A DNA stretch of 23,626 bases, from contig CALCCV010000472.1 in the NCBI GenBank assembly GCA_937900305.1, forward strand, positions 1-23,626. The letters run 5' to 3'. The DNA is from an uncultured Pseudobdellovibrionaceae bacterium. Its GTDB lineage: Bacteria; Bdellovibrionota; Bdellovibrionia; Bdellovibrionales; Bdellovibrionaceae. The position numbers were made by a program, and so were the translations under genes. The notes beneath the pieces are model-generated. The model was not told where the DNA came from. It worked only from the letters and a program-made list of their open reading frames with translations, and made no database searches. Shown piece after piece: positions 1-7,553 of the stretch (its first letter is position 1; each line of letters opens with the position of its first letter).

Positions 1-1638
1 CATCTTACGAGCTTCTTCCACTGATTGTTCCATATCAACTTCCATGGAGAGTTGCTCCGGAGCCGTTGATTTCGCGTGATTTTCTTTAAAGGCCTTGGCT
101 TTTGCAATCAACATGTCCCGATTTGAAGCCGCGGGATTGAATTCTCCCTCTTCTGCGCTTTCGCTCGCTGCTTCTGCGGGGCCGTCAGCATAATGAGAGT
201 GAGAATCTGCGTGGGCCGGTGCCGCAGCTGGAGCTTGCGACACTTGCGGTGTAGCTGCGGGCGGCTGTGGCACTTGAGGCATCGTCGGATATGGCATAGA
301 GCTCGCCGCAGGTGGGGCCATCACGTTCATATCAGAGCGAGGATTCACTTCGTGACGAACCTCTTGCGCCAATTGATTTAAGTGATTTTGCACTTGTGAA
401 ATCGGTGGAAGTTCAAGAGTCGGCATTGGTGCAGAACCCTGCGGAGCCACACCCGTCGGACTCAGGCTCGGCATCTGTGGCATTTGCGGCATCTGAGGCA
501 TTTGGGGAAGTGGTTGCATCTGCGGCATTTGCGCCATCTGTGGCATTTGCGGCACACTTTGCATTCCCGACATGCTGCCCATCGGAGGCATCGGCATTTG
601 TGGCATATTGAACATCGTCATGCTCGGGTGCAAAAACTGCTGCATCTGTTGCATTGAATCCATAGAGACTTTTCGAGTTTCTTCCATCGCAAAACCAGTT
701 GCGATGACGGTGACGCGAACCTCTTCACCCAGCGAATCATCGATGACCGCACCAAAAATAATTTCAGCCTCTTCATGTGCAGCTTCGGTGATGAGCATCG
801 AAGCCTCGTTGACTTCATAAAGACTGAGACCTGGTCCACCCGTTACGTTGATAATAATTCCCGTAGCTCCGTCGATGCGAACATTTTCGAGCAGAGGTGA
901 TGAGATGGCCGCAGTTGCGGCTTCGACCGCCCGATTTTCACCTTTAGCGTAACCGGTGCCCATGATCGCAAGTCCCTTGCTCGCCATAACTGTTCGAATA
1001 TCCGCGAAATCCAAGTTGATCAAACCTCGCTTGTTGATCAAATCGCTGATCCCTTTAACGGCTTGAAGCAGAACTTCATCGGCGCGCTTAAAAGACTCAA
1101 GCAGTGGTGTCTTTTCGGCAGCGATAGAAAGCAATTTTTGATTGGGAATGACGATGAGAGAATCAACGCTTTCACGCAATTCATTCAAACCGCCTTCGGC
1201 GTGTTTGCCTCGCTTTTTTCCTTCAAATACGAAGGGCTTGGTGACCACCCCAATGGTGAGGGCTCCAAGTTCACGAGCGATTTTTGCAACGATAGGTGCG
1301 CCGCCGGTGCCAGTACCACCACCCATGCCGGCCGTGACAAAGACCATGTCGGCGCCTTCAAGTTGCTCAACAATCTGATTGTAGGATTCGATCGCGGCTC
1401 TGCGGCCGATGTCGGGATTTGCCCCAGCCCCAAGGCCTTTTGTCAGATCCAATCCCAATTGAATTTTACGCGCGGCTTTGTTGGCATTGAGAGCTTGAAT
1501 ATCAGTGTTGGCGACGACGAATTCGACACCAGAAAGACCTGATTCGATCATGGTGGAAACAGCATTGCTACCTCCGCCTCCAACTCCGACTACTTTAATG
1601 TTTGCACCGATGCTGATATTCTCTTCCAACTCAAACAT
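1..1638 (-). CDS. ftsZ: Cell division protein FtsZ (3' end outside window)
   Basis: Tubulin-like GTPase that polymerises into the cytokinetic Z-ring. The frame is open from the ATG at 1638 to the left edge (546 codons visible, no stop), so the gene is partial here. Seen: N-terminus MFELEENISIGANIKVVGVGGGGSNAV with the nucleotide-binding GGGGSN, the tubulin signature GGGTGTG at residues 106-112, and the T7 catalytic loop NLDFAD at 208-213. A GGGGG Shine-Dalgarno lies 4-5 nt before the ATG. After the globular domain (about residue 320) comes a long linker rich in Met-Pro-Gln, then a polar tail. The conserved C-terminal peptide that binds FtsA (usually D-I-P-x-F-L-like) is not visible and may lie beyond the edge. 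At over 546 residues the protein is much longer than the usual 380-400. It lies 70 bp downstream of ftsA in the usual ftsQ-ftsA-ftsZ order. Confidence 0.97.
   Translation of the reverse strand, partial: MFELEENISIGANIKVVGVGGGGSNAVSTMIESGLSGVEFVVANTDIQALNANKAARKIQLGLDLTKGLGAGANPDIGRRAAIESYNQIVEQLEGADMVFVTAGMGGGTGTGGAPIVAKIARELGALTIGVVTKPFVFEGKKRGKHAEGGLNELRESVDSLIVIPNQKLLSIAAEKTPLLESFKRADEVLLQAVKGISDLINKRGLINLDFADIRTVMASKGLAIMGTGYAKGENRAVEAATAAISSPLLENVRIDGATGIIINVTGGPGLSLYEVNEASMLITEAAHEEAEIIFGAVIDDSLGEEVRVTVIATGFAMEETRKVSMDSMQQMQQFLHPSMTMFNMPQMPMPPMGSMSGMQSVPQMPQMAQMPQMQPLPQMPQMPQMPQMPSLSPTGVAPQGSAPMPTLELPPISQVQNHLNQLAQEVRHEVNPRSDMNVMAPPAASSMPYPTMPQVPQPPAATPQVSQAPAAAPAHADSHSHYADGPAEAASESAEEGEFNPAASNRDMLIAKAKAFKENHAKSTAPEQLSMEVDMEQSVEEARKM
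471..607 (-). repeat. Low-complexity repeat coding for the FtsZ linker (Met-Pro-Gln-Met units)
   Basis: On the minus strand this stretch encodes repeated MPQ/AQ/MPQM units within the FtsZ linker. On the plus strand it reads as imperfect 9-12 bp repeats of the type GGCATCTGNGGCATTTG. Units differ mostly at third codon positions, so the repeat is kept at protein level. Such tracts can expand or contract by slippage in 9-bp steps without breaking the frame. Confidence 0.85.
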
Positions 1639-1708
1639 TCTGCCCCCAACAGTCAAAATTTCCGGGTTGAGAGTTCACGCGCACTCACCCGAAGACAACG
1701 CTTCCGCC

Positions 1709-2980
1709 TTAGAATAACTGGCCAAAGAAATCTTTCACACGTTTCGCGAATCCATCAAAACTTTGTGTCAGGACCACTTCACCCAGATTCATCTCCTGCA
1801 AGGTGTGCTTTCTTTCGTCGAAGCCGTAAAGAAGCAAACCAATCACTGTCGCAAACTCCCCGGTTCGCGCCAGTTCATTCAAGCCGCCGATTCCATGCGG
1901 AACTCCGCGCCGAACAGGAATGTCAAAAATAAATTCACCCATTTCAACTAAACCGACGAGTTGCGAGGAACCACCCGTTAGGATCACACCGCTACCCAAC
2001 ATAGGTAGCAAACCACTCAGGCGAATATCTGTGGCGATGAGATTCAGCGTCTCTTCGGCGCGCGCCTCTAAAACATCCGCCAATTCACGGCGGGCAATCA
2101 CTCGAGATTTTCGACCACCAACACCATCGGCTTCAATCGTTTCAGTTTCTTCAACCAAACTGGCCATTGCACAGCCATACTTGCGTTTCAAATCTTCCGC
2201 CGCCGATTGAGGCGTTCTTAAACCAATCGCCACATCATGAGTGAAGTGCTGACCACCGACGGGCACTACGGAAGTGTACGCCACGCTGCCATTGACGAGA
2301 TAAACGAGATTACAAGCTCCACCGCCCATGTCGGCAACACAGACACCCAGATGTTTTTCGTCGTCGCACAACACAGACCTCGCCGAAGCCAGCGGCTCCA
2401 GAACCAATCCAGCCACGCGAAGGCCCGCACGCTCAATGCATTTCAAAGTGTTTGAAACGGCCGTTGCTCCAGCCGTGACGATATGAACACTGGCTTCTAA
2501 GCGAACGCCACTCATCCCAATGGGATCCGTAATGCCATCTTGACCATCAACTTTGTATTCCCGAGGCAAAACGTGCAAAACTTTTCGGTCCGCAGGTACG
2601 GCGACAGCTTTCGCCGCTTCGATCACACGATCGATGTCCGACGATGTGACTTCGCGATTGCGAATAGCCACCATCCCTTTTGAATCAAAAGATTTAATGT
2701 GAACACCGGCAATGCCAATCCAAACATCTTCGATTTTATAGCCGGCCATTAGCTCAGCTTCATCGCGAGCTTTTTTGATGGCATCCGTCGTGGCTTCAAT
2801 ATTAACGACCACACCTTGCCGAATACCCACGTTGGGAGAAGTTCCGACTCCCGCTAACTTCAAACCTTCGGAAGCTGAGTTGGCGGTCGCGATGGCAATC
2901 GAGACTTTGGTCGAGCCAATATCAAGGGCTGCAAACACACGCTCGCGGGGTTTATGAATTGGATTTTTTGTTGCGCTCAT
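1709..2980 (-). CDS. ftsA: Cell division protein FtsA
   Basis: Actin-fold ATPase that tethers FtsZ filaments to the inner membrane and recruits later divisome proteins. The 423-residue product matches the usual family length. Seen: phosphate-1 motif ALDIGSTKVSIAI near residue 18, the SHS2 (1C) region with VWIGIAGVHIKSFDSKG near 87, phosphate-2 VADMGGGACNLV near 216, and the adenosine motif ILTGGSSQL near 335. The C-terminus FAKRVKDFFGQLF is the typical amphipathic membrane-targeting helix. It sits between ftsQ (211 bp upstream, across a repeat-filled spacer) and ftsZ (70 bp downstream). The start is the ATG giving MSATKNPIHKPRERVF. The Shine-Dalgarno is weak (GAGAG/TTAGG), so translation efficiency may depend on the unusual leader. 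Confidence 0.96.
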   Translation of the reverse strand: MSATKNPIHKPRERVFAALDIGSTKVSIAIATANSASEGLKLAGVGTSPNVGIRQGVVVNIEATTDAIKKARDEAELMAGYKIEDVWIGIAGVHIKSFDSKGMVAIRNREVTSSDIDRVIEAAKAVAVPADRKVLHVLPREYKVDGQDGITDPIGMSGVRLEASVHIVTAGATAVSNTLKCIERAGLRVAGLVLEPLASARSVLCDDEKHLGVCVADMGGGACNLVYLVNGSVAYTSVVPVGGQHFTHDVAIGLRTPQSAAEDLKRKYGCAMASLVEETETIEADGVGGRKSRVIARRELADVLEARAEETLNLIATDIRLSGLLPMLGSGVILTGGSSQLVGLVEMGEFIFDIPVRRGVPHGIGGLNELARTGEFATVIGLLLYGFDERKHTLQEMNLGEVVLTQSFDGFAKRVKDFFGQLF

Positions 2981-3191
2981 GCCTAAGCTCTCATCCTGAG
3001 TTATTTCCTGAGTTATTCCTGAGTTATTCCTGAGTTATTCTAAACTTTTTCCTAAGTCTTTTTTCTCTAAGTGATTTCCCAAGCGACTTCCCTAAGTTTT
3101 TTTCTTTCAAGTGTTCTTTTAAGACTTACCTTTCAAGATTTATCTTTCAAGACTTAGCTCTTCGTCGAGTCTTCGTGACCCTACTTTGAGC
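2981..3191 (-). repeat. Short direct-repeat array in the ftsQ-ftsA spacer
   Basis: Between the ftsQ stop and the ftsA start, the plus strand carries four copies of CCTGAGTTATT (2995-3005, 3007-3017, 3018-3028, 3029-3039), the first two separated by one T. These are followed by progressively degraded copies (CTAAACTTTTT, CCTAAGTCTTT, CTCTAAGTG, CCCTAAGTT, TTTCAAGTG, TTTCAAGAT, TTTCAAGAC). Read on the minus strand they become recurrent CTTGAAAG/CTTAGG/AACTCAGG units at roughly 10-16 bp spacing. Reading frames here have frequent stops, and I see no convincing gene. It may be a protein-binding array, an mRNA leader element for ftsA, or slippage debris. Confidence 0.75.
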
Positions 3192-3905
3192 CTAAGGGTC
3201 CTTACGCATCTTGACAACAACTTTCTTGGTGAGATTTGCTTCTATGACGCGCGCTTCAATTCCACTCGTGCGAAGATAATTCATCACCTGAGAAACCTTA
3301 TGCGCTTTCTCGCCCCAACCTTCTTCACCCATGTAGATGATGTAAGGAGCTGCGATGATTCGAACCCAAAATCCTTTTGTCGAATCCAATCCAATTTCTG
3401 AAACTCGCTCTTGAGAAAACAATCCCTGCAGCGGAAGTTGACGATAGAGGCGCAAAGCTTTAAGTCGATTTTCACTTAAATCTTCAAAATCCTTTCCAAC
3501 GAGAACCACGGTGTCAGGTAAAAAAAGCGAAGAGTTTTCAACTAAACTCCCGTCATCCAAAACCAACGCAAATCCCGGTCCTTTTTTTAAAACACCAGCG
3601 ATTTCTTTCGGAGTGATTTCAACGTGAACTGCGTCCGGCCACGAACGCTGAATATAAAACTCTTTCACCAAAGGATTTTGCGAGAGCTCACCTGACAACT
3701 GATGAAGTGGCAAGCGCCAAACCGGGCTGCCCAGGTGAGTGCGCAGCTGAGTCTTGAGCGCGTCCATCTGCGGGCCCAGAAAATCCAAGCTGGCGCCAGT
3801 CGCTTCAATATTAATTTCATTTAAAATAAAAGCATCCTTCACCCGCAAGGCAATCAAAAGCAAAAAAGCAATGAACAGACCAAGGGTGAAGGCTTTTCGT
3901 TTCAT
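3192..3905 (-). CDS. ftsQ: Cell division protein FtsQ (DivIB)
   Basis: Bitopic inner-membrane divisome protein that links early components to FtsB/FtsL and septal peptidoglycan synthesis. The 237-residue product has a short basic cytoplasmic start (MKRK), one membrane helix at about residues 6-22 and a periplasmic part. The segment from about 28 to 100 (FILNEINIEATGAS ... PLVKEFYIQRSWPDAVHVEITPKE) fits the POTRA domain, with the typical 'R-x-W-P-x-x-V-x-V-x-I-x-E/K' strand. The rest fits the FtsQ beta domain, including the VLDDGSLV motif. Position directly before ftsA supports the call. The ATG at 3905 has no clear Shine-Dalgarno, but a good -35/-10 pair ends only 9 nt before it, so the mRNA may be almost leaderless. 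murB/ddl, often upstream of ftsQ, are absent. Confidence 0.93.
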   Translation of the reverse strand: MKRKAFTLGLFIAFLLLIALRVKDAFILNEINIEATGASLDFLGPQMDALKTQLRTHLGSPVWRLPLHQLSGELSQNPLVKEFYIQRSWPDAVHVEITPKEIAGVLKKGPGFALVLDDGSLVENSSLFLPDTVVLVGKDFEDLSENRLKALRLYRQLPLQGLFSQERVSEIGLDSTKGFWVRIIAAPYIIYMGEEGWGEKAHKVSQVMNYLRTSGIEARVIEANLTKKVVVKMRKDP

Positions 3906-3914
3906 TCAAGATTT

Positions 3915-3943
3915 ATAGTAGGCGTTGTCTGGCACGAGATCAA
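3915..3943 (-). promoter_or_regulatory. Putative sigma-70-type promoter of ftsQ
   Basis: On the minus strand: -35 TTGATC (3943-3938), a 17-bp spacer and -10 TACTAT (3920-3915), sitting in the 54-bp gap between the hpf-like stop and the ftsQ ATG. Transcription would start within about 3 nt of the ATG. The overlapping TATAAA is an alternative -10 but with a 20-bp spacer. Confidence 0.5.
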
Positions 3944-3959
3944 GGTCGAGACCGCGCGC

Positions 3960-4421
3960 CTAGACTAGATCCTCGACATCGGTTTCACCGAGCTCCACAT
4001 TTTCGGTGCCATCCAGCTTCTCATTCAATTCAGGTGTGGCTCGTTCAGCCATTTGCAACTTAGCGGTGCGAGCGGGAGTGTGCGTGCGACCAACAATCTT
4101 ACGACCATGCTCTCCAGTTTCACTCTCTCGCCGCAACATTTTTTCGAGAACCTGAATCACGTCACCCACCCCTCGGTGAACATTTTCATTTTCTTTTTTG
4201 ACCACTAAAGACGCTCGACGTGGCCGGTGCAAGATGCCTTCCACCAAAAATAGGTCGGTCTTGCCTTCGCGGGTGTGATGGGCTTGATCGATCTGAAAGG
4301 TCATTTTCACACCGTCCCCCCGATTTTCAAATCGCCGGCTAATGACTTTGATTTTTTCGGCAATGAATTGATTTAACGATTCGGATTGAGGCACGTGATG
4401 ATACCTAGTTTCAAACATCAT
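3960..4421 (-). CDS. Ribosome hibernation-promoting factor / RaiA-like protein
   Basis: Likely binds the 30S decoding centre and stabilises inactive ribosomes in starvation or stress. The 153-residue product from ATG 4421 (MMFETRYHHVPQSESLNQFIAEKIKVISRRFENR...) has the family layout: a beta strand, a long helix with 'EKI..ISRRFEN', strands (VKMTFQIDQ, GKTDLFLVEGILHRPRRASLVV), then a second helix with 'NVHRGVGDVIQVLEKMLRRE'. The tail after about residue 95 is polar and shows no clear long-form HPF dimerisation domain. The start is set by AAAGGAG 5 nt upstream of the ATGATG; an in-frame ATG at 4493 lacks such a signal. The assignment rests on fold-like pattern and length, not on a diagnostic catalytic motif. 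It lies upstream of ftsQ, which has its own promoter. Confidence 0.6.
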   Translation of the reverse strand: MMFETRYHHVPQSESLNQFIAEKIKVISRRFENRGDGVKMTFQIDQAHHTREGKTDLFLVEGILHRPRRASLVVKKENENVHRGVGDVIQVLEKMLRRESETGEHGRKIVGRTHTPARTAKLQMAERATPELNEKLDGTENVELGETDVEDLV

Positions 4422-4621
4422 ATGAACTCCTTTGTGGGTAAAAAGGAACGATCCGGCGGCAAAGTTCATCGTCGATGAAAATTGCTGCGGCATCTTCTAA
4501 ATTGGCCCACCTGCGGCGGGAGTCAAACACCTCACAGCCGAGACGACCTGAATCTGTTAAGGTTCAAGAATTGCGCACCTCGCACTTGCCAGAAAACAGG
4601 TCCAGTGGTGCCAATGGATAT

Positions 4622-4651
4622 TTGACACCAACTGCAATAGGGCATTATTTG
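4622..4651 (+). promoter_or_regulatory. Possible promoter for the YheT-like hydrolase
   Basis: A perfect TTGACA (4622-4627) lies 31 nt before the GTG start. The best -10 matches are weak: CATTAT with a 15-bp spacer, or TATTTG with 18 bp. It lies in the 237-bp divergent spacer between the hpf-like gene and the hydrolase, in which I see nothing else convincing. Confidence 0.3.
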
Positions 4652-4658
4652 AAAACTT

Positions 4659-5618
4659 GTGCACACCTTCAAAAATTTGCAAATTTCCAACTACGTAGCA
4701 CCATTCTGGCTGAAGCAAGGTGATCTGAACACGATCGTGAGTGCTCTTTGGCCATTGCCGAAAATTCAGCTCGGAAACCAAGTCGATGTAACTTTTGCTG
4801 ATGGCGAACGCACGACGGGCTTTGTGGTCGATCGCAAAAGCGAGTGGGTGGTTTTATTTTTACATGGCCTCGCGGGCAGCGCGGAATCATCCTTTGTCTT
4901 GTGGGGATTGAAAGCTGCTGAAAAAAAAGGGTGGTCGGCGGTTGCCATCAATCACCGAAATTGCGGAAGTGCTTTGGGACTGGCAACCAAACCCTACAAT
5001 TCCGGAAAAGGCGAAGATGCCTCCGACTATGTACATTGGATCCGTCAAAATTTTCCGGGTCGAAAAATCTTAGCCGTGGGTTATTCTTTGGGTGCGTCGA
5101 TGTTGCTCAATTTAATGACCCACCGATTCGGCACCGAACTTCCCGATGCCGCCGTGGCTGTGAACTCACCACTTAATTTGAGCGAAAGTGTGAGGCTACT
5201 GTGTCGAGGTTCGGGTCAGATTTACGGTCAACATTTTACAAACAGTCTGCGCAAACAAATCCAGGAGCTGATCGACTTAGGAAAGGTCCCCCCGCAACAC
5301 TCGATCCCCAAAGGAGCCAACCTTCGCCACGTCGACGAAATTTTTACGGCGCCCCTCAGTGGCTTTCGATCGGCCGATCACTATTACGAAACAGCCAGCG
5401 TGGGTCAGCACCTTGATCGAATTGATCGCGAAACTTTATTCATCGGGTCTATGGATGATCCGTTTATACCTTACAGCTCTTTCATCCCAGAAATTCGAAA
5501 GCAAAAAGTGATAACATCCCATTTCTTTTCGCACGGTGGACACGTGGGTTATTGGACCGGCCGCTCGCCGTGGTTTTTAACTTTGCTTGAAGACGTGTTT
5601 GCTCATTTCAATTCGTAG
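4659..5618 (+). CDS. YheT-family alpha/beta hydrolase
   Basis: Probable serine hydrolase or esterase of the YheT/ABHD1-3 group; the natural substrate is not known for most bacterial members. The 319-residue product has the family start YVAPFWLKQGDLNTIVSALWP (the 'P-x-W-x-x-G-x-x-x-T-I' motif), the oxyanion-region LFLHGLAGSAESSFV near residue 67, the INHRNCGSA motif near 97, the nucleophile elbow GYSLGAS with Ser143, an acid in GSMDDPFIP (Asp266 or 267) and the catalytic His295 in SHGGHVGYW. No signal peptide is seen, so it is probably cytosolic. The start is GTG at 4659 with no strong Shine-Dalgarno, so the exact start is uncertain. It is transcribed divergently from the hpf-like gene, and its last 16 bp overlap the convergent secreted-protein gene. 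Confidence 0.9.
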   Translation: MHTFKNLQISNYVAPFWLKQGDLNTIVSALWPLPKIQLGNQVDVTFADGERTTGFVVDRKSEWVVLFLHGLAGSAESSFVLWGLKAAEKKGWSAVAINHRNCGSALGLATKPYNSGKGEDASDYVHWIRQNFPGRKILAVGYSLGASMLLNLMTHRFGTELPDAAVAVNSPLNLSESVRLLCRGSGQIYGQHFTNSLRKQIQELIDLGKVPPQHSIPKGANLRHVDEIFTAPLSGFRSADHYYETASVGQHLDRIDRETLFIGSMDDPFIPYSSFIPEIRKQKVITSHFFSHGGHVGYWTGRSPWFLTLLEDVFAHFNS

Positions 5619-6295
5619 TCGGTCAATTCAAAGAAATATCTTTCAGTGGGAAGTACAGCCAAGAAATTTTTAAAAATAGCAACGCCAGCCAGCTCTCCCT
5701 TCTGAACAAATTGCGAATTCAACTCGTGGGCAGGATTCGCGCGGCGTTGTTGAAATACCGCGGTCCCATCGCGGCCTCCCAAAACATTTAAAATCGAAAA
5801 AACAGTCCGAAACAAAGCCCCAGCTCTATCAATCACTTGAGAGCTGCAATTGAATTTTTCCGTAAATGCCGTATCAGAAACTTGCAGCGTTTCGCCACCC
5901 ACGGGCGTCAGATCCAACAAAAATCGGCTAGGAAATCCACCCTGGCGATCCATCGCTTCACACTTGCGAAAGTCCATTTGAAAGGAATGATGAGTTTGCA
6001 ACTCGCTCCACACTCCGTCCTGAAAATAAGAAGAGGAAAGAGATATTTTCACGCGGGGGCCCTGCCAACCCAGAACCGTGTAAATTTCGCGCGAATAGGG
6101 CTGAGAATGATCCGGCGAACGCAACCCATTTGAATCGACACTTTGGAAGTAAGTCCAGGTGTAATGAGTCCCCGCGCTCAACTGCGTTGCCTGAACGCGA
6201 GCGACCAAGGACTGTGCCCAGGAATATTCACTCGGCAAGAGTGACAACAACAACACAAAGATGAGCTTCTTTCGCTCACGATTTCGAATCAACAT
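5603..6295 (-). CDS. Secreted/periplasmic protein of unknown function
   Basis: I do not recognise a family. The 230-residue product begins with a basic n-region (MLIRNRERKK), a hydrophobic core (LIFVLLLSLLPSEYSWA) and a plausible signal peptidase I site after about residue 27 (WAQ). The mature part looks beta-rich (YTWTYFQSVDS, VKISLSSSYFQDGVW) with two cysteines (FRKCEAM and FNCSS) that could form a disulphide. It follows the aminotransferase by 7 bp on the same strand and looks like the last gene of the long minus-strand unit. Its 3' end overlaps the convergent hydrolase gene by 16 bp, so neither gene has room for its own terminator between them. Confidence 0.7.
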   Translation of the reverse strand: MLIRNRERKKLIFVLLLSLLPSEYSWAQSLVARVQATQLSAGTHYTWTYFQSVDSNGLRSPDHSQPYSREIYTVLGWQGPRVKISLSSSYFQDGVWSELQTHHSFQMDFRKCEAMDRQGGFPSRFLLDLTPVGGETLQVSDTAFTEKFNCSSQVIDRAGALFRTVFSILNVLGGRDGTAVFQQRRANPAHELNSQFVQKGELAGVAIFKNFLAVLPTERYFFELTDYELK

Positions 6296-6302
6296 CGCAT
6301 TT

Positions 6303-7514
6303 TTAAGTTAAAGCGCTGATCATTTCGCGCATGCGATGGCAGGCCTGATCAAAGCGCTCGGATTCAATCGCAAAACTGAGTCGCAAAAATCCTTCGGTGC
6401 CACATTCAATCCCTGGCACCGTCGCGACAAAATACTCATTCAACAGAACGTCGCCATAGTCAGAGCTCGTCGCCAAAACTCGACCCTTGTGGTTTTTCCC
6501 GAGGTGTTTAGAAATATCCACCCAAAAATAAAAAGCTCCGTCAGGTTCTGCGACCGAGAATCCAGGGATGTCGCGAAGAGACTTCAAACCAGCGTTTTTG
6601 CGCTCGACCAAAAGTTTACGAGTTTTTTCAATCAGCGCGGGCGTACCGGGAAGGCCCTTCGTCAACGCATACTGCGCGATGGACGACGCGGCTCCGGTGG
6701 CCTGACTTTGAAAATCGCCCATTGCTCGAATGATTCGCTCGGGACCGATTCCCCAACCAATTCGCCAGCCAGTCATTGAAAAGGATTTGCTTCCACCATT
6801 GATCAAAATGGTTCTCTCTCGCAAATCCGGAGCAACGTGCAAAATATGGGGCGCGACTTCGCCAGACGCAAAAACCAGTTGGTTATAAATGTCATCACTC
6901 AAAATCGCGATGCCTGGATGTTTTCGCAAAACTTCGGCAAGGTCCTGCAATTCACTCTTCGTGTACATCATGCCGGTGGGATTGCTTGGTGAACAAAATA
7001 AAAACGCTTTCGTTTTGGGAGTGATAGCCTTGGCCAAATCTGCCGCTAGCAATTTGTATTTTGTTTTCTCAGTCGTCGAGACGATAACGGGTTTGCCATC
7101 AGCCAGCTCGATCATCGTTGGATAGCTCACCCAATAAGGAGCCGACAAAATCACTTCGTCACCTGGATTCACCAATGTCTGAAGCGCTGTGAAAATGATA
7201 AACTTGGCGCCCGAACCCACTGTCACTTCTTTGTCAGAAAAGTTCACGCCGATGTCTCGCGTTGCCTTTTCTGCCAGAAGCCGACGAAGTTCGACGGTGC
7301 CATTTGCGGACGTGTACTTCGTCACACCTTTTTGAATTGCTTCTATTCCAGCCTCGCTCACCGGCGCAAGAGTGCCCCAGTCTGGCTCGCCGACGGTCAA
7401 GGATATGACATCATTTCCACGACTGGCGAGTTCCTTTGCTTTCGCAGTCAGAAACAAAGTGGGCGAGGCTTTCAATTGAGCAGTTCGACGAGAGAGCAGA
7501 GCTTCGGAAGACAT
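6303..7514 (-). CDS. Class I PLP-dependent aminotransferase (aspartate aminotransferase, Ib-like)
   Basis: Transfers amino groups between amino acids and 2-oxo acids; most likely an aspartate or aspartate/prephenate aminotransferase. The 403-residue length is typical. Seen: substrate-side VGEPDW near residue 41, TVGSGAKFIIF near 98, SPSNPTG at 175-181 (PLP/carboxylate-binding Asn), SDDIYNQL with Asp208 and Tyr210, the Schiff-base Lys243 in GGSKSFSMTGWRIGW, and a C-terminal FLRLSFA containing the substrate-carboxylate Arg. A Shine-Dalgarno (AGGTAGGA) precedes ATG 7514. It is 39 bp downstream of coaD and 7 bp upstream of the secreted protein, all on one strand. Substrate specificity cannot be fixed from the sequence alone. 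Confidence 0.93.
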   Translation of the reverse strand: MSSEALLSRRTAQLKASPTLFLTAKAKELASRGNDVISLTVGEPDWGTLAPVSEAGIEAIQKGVTKYTSANGTVELRRLLAEKATRDIGVNFSDKEVTVGSGAKFIIFTALQTLVNPGDEVILSAPYWVSYPTMIELADGKPVIVSTTEKTKYKLLAADLAKAITPKTKAFLFCSPSNPTGMMYTKSELQDLAEVLRKHPGIAILSDDIYNQLVFASGEVAPHILHVAPDLRERTILINGGSKSFSMTGWRIGWGIGPERIIRAMGDFQSQATGAASSIAQYALTKGLPGTPALIEKTRKLLVERKNAGLKSLRDIPGFSVAEPDGAFYFWVDISKHLGKNHKGRVLATSSDYGDVLLNEYFVATVPGIECGTEGFLRLSFAIESERFDQACHRMREMISALT

Positions 7515-7553
7515 GATGAATCCTACCTTTCACTGTAGATTATGTTCGAGGAT

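Noticed and set aside
312..611. Ala/Ser/Phe-rich plus-strand frame of 99 codons and repeated GGCATTTGNGGCATCTG units suggesting a CRISPR-like or minisatellite array
   Set aside because: The repeats are codon-level repeats of the FtsZ Met-Pro-Gln linker on the other strand; there are no constant repeats with unique spacers.
1063..1542. 159-codon plus-strand open frame
   Set aside because: It is fully antisense to the conserved GTPase domain of ftsZ; the open frame is a by-product of that coding strand.
4600..4615. TGGCACC on the minus strand upstream of the hpf-like gene, tested as a sigma-54 promoter
   Set aside because: No TTGC at the required distance; the nearby TGGCAAG...GGTGC is also offset by two bases.
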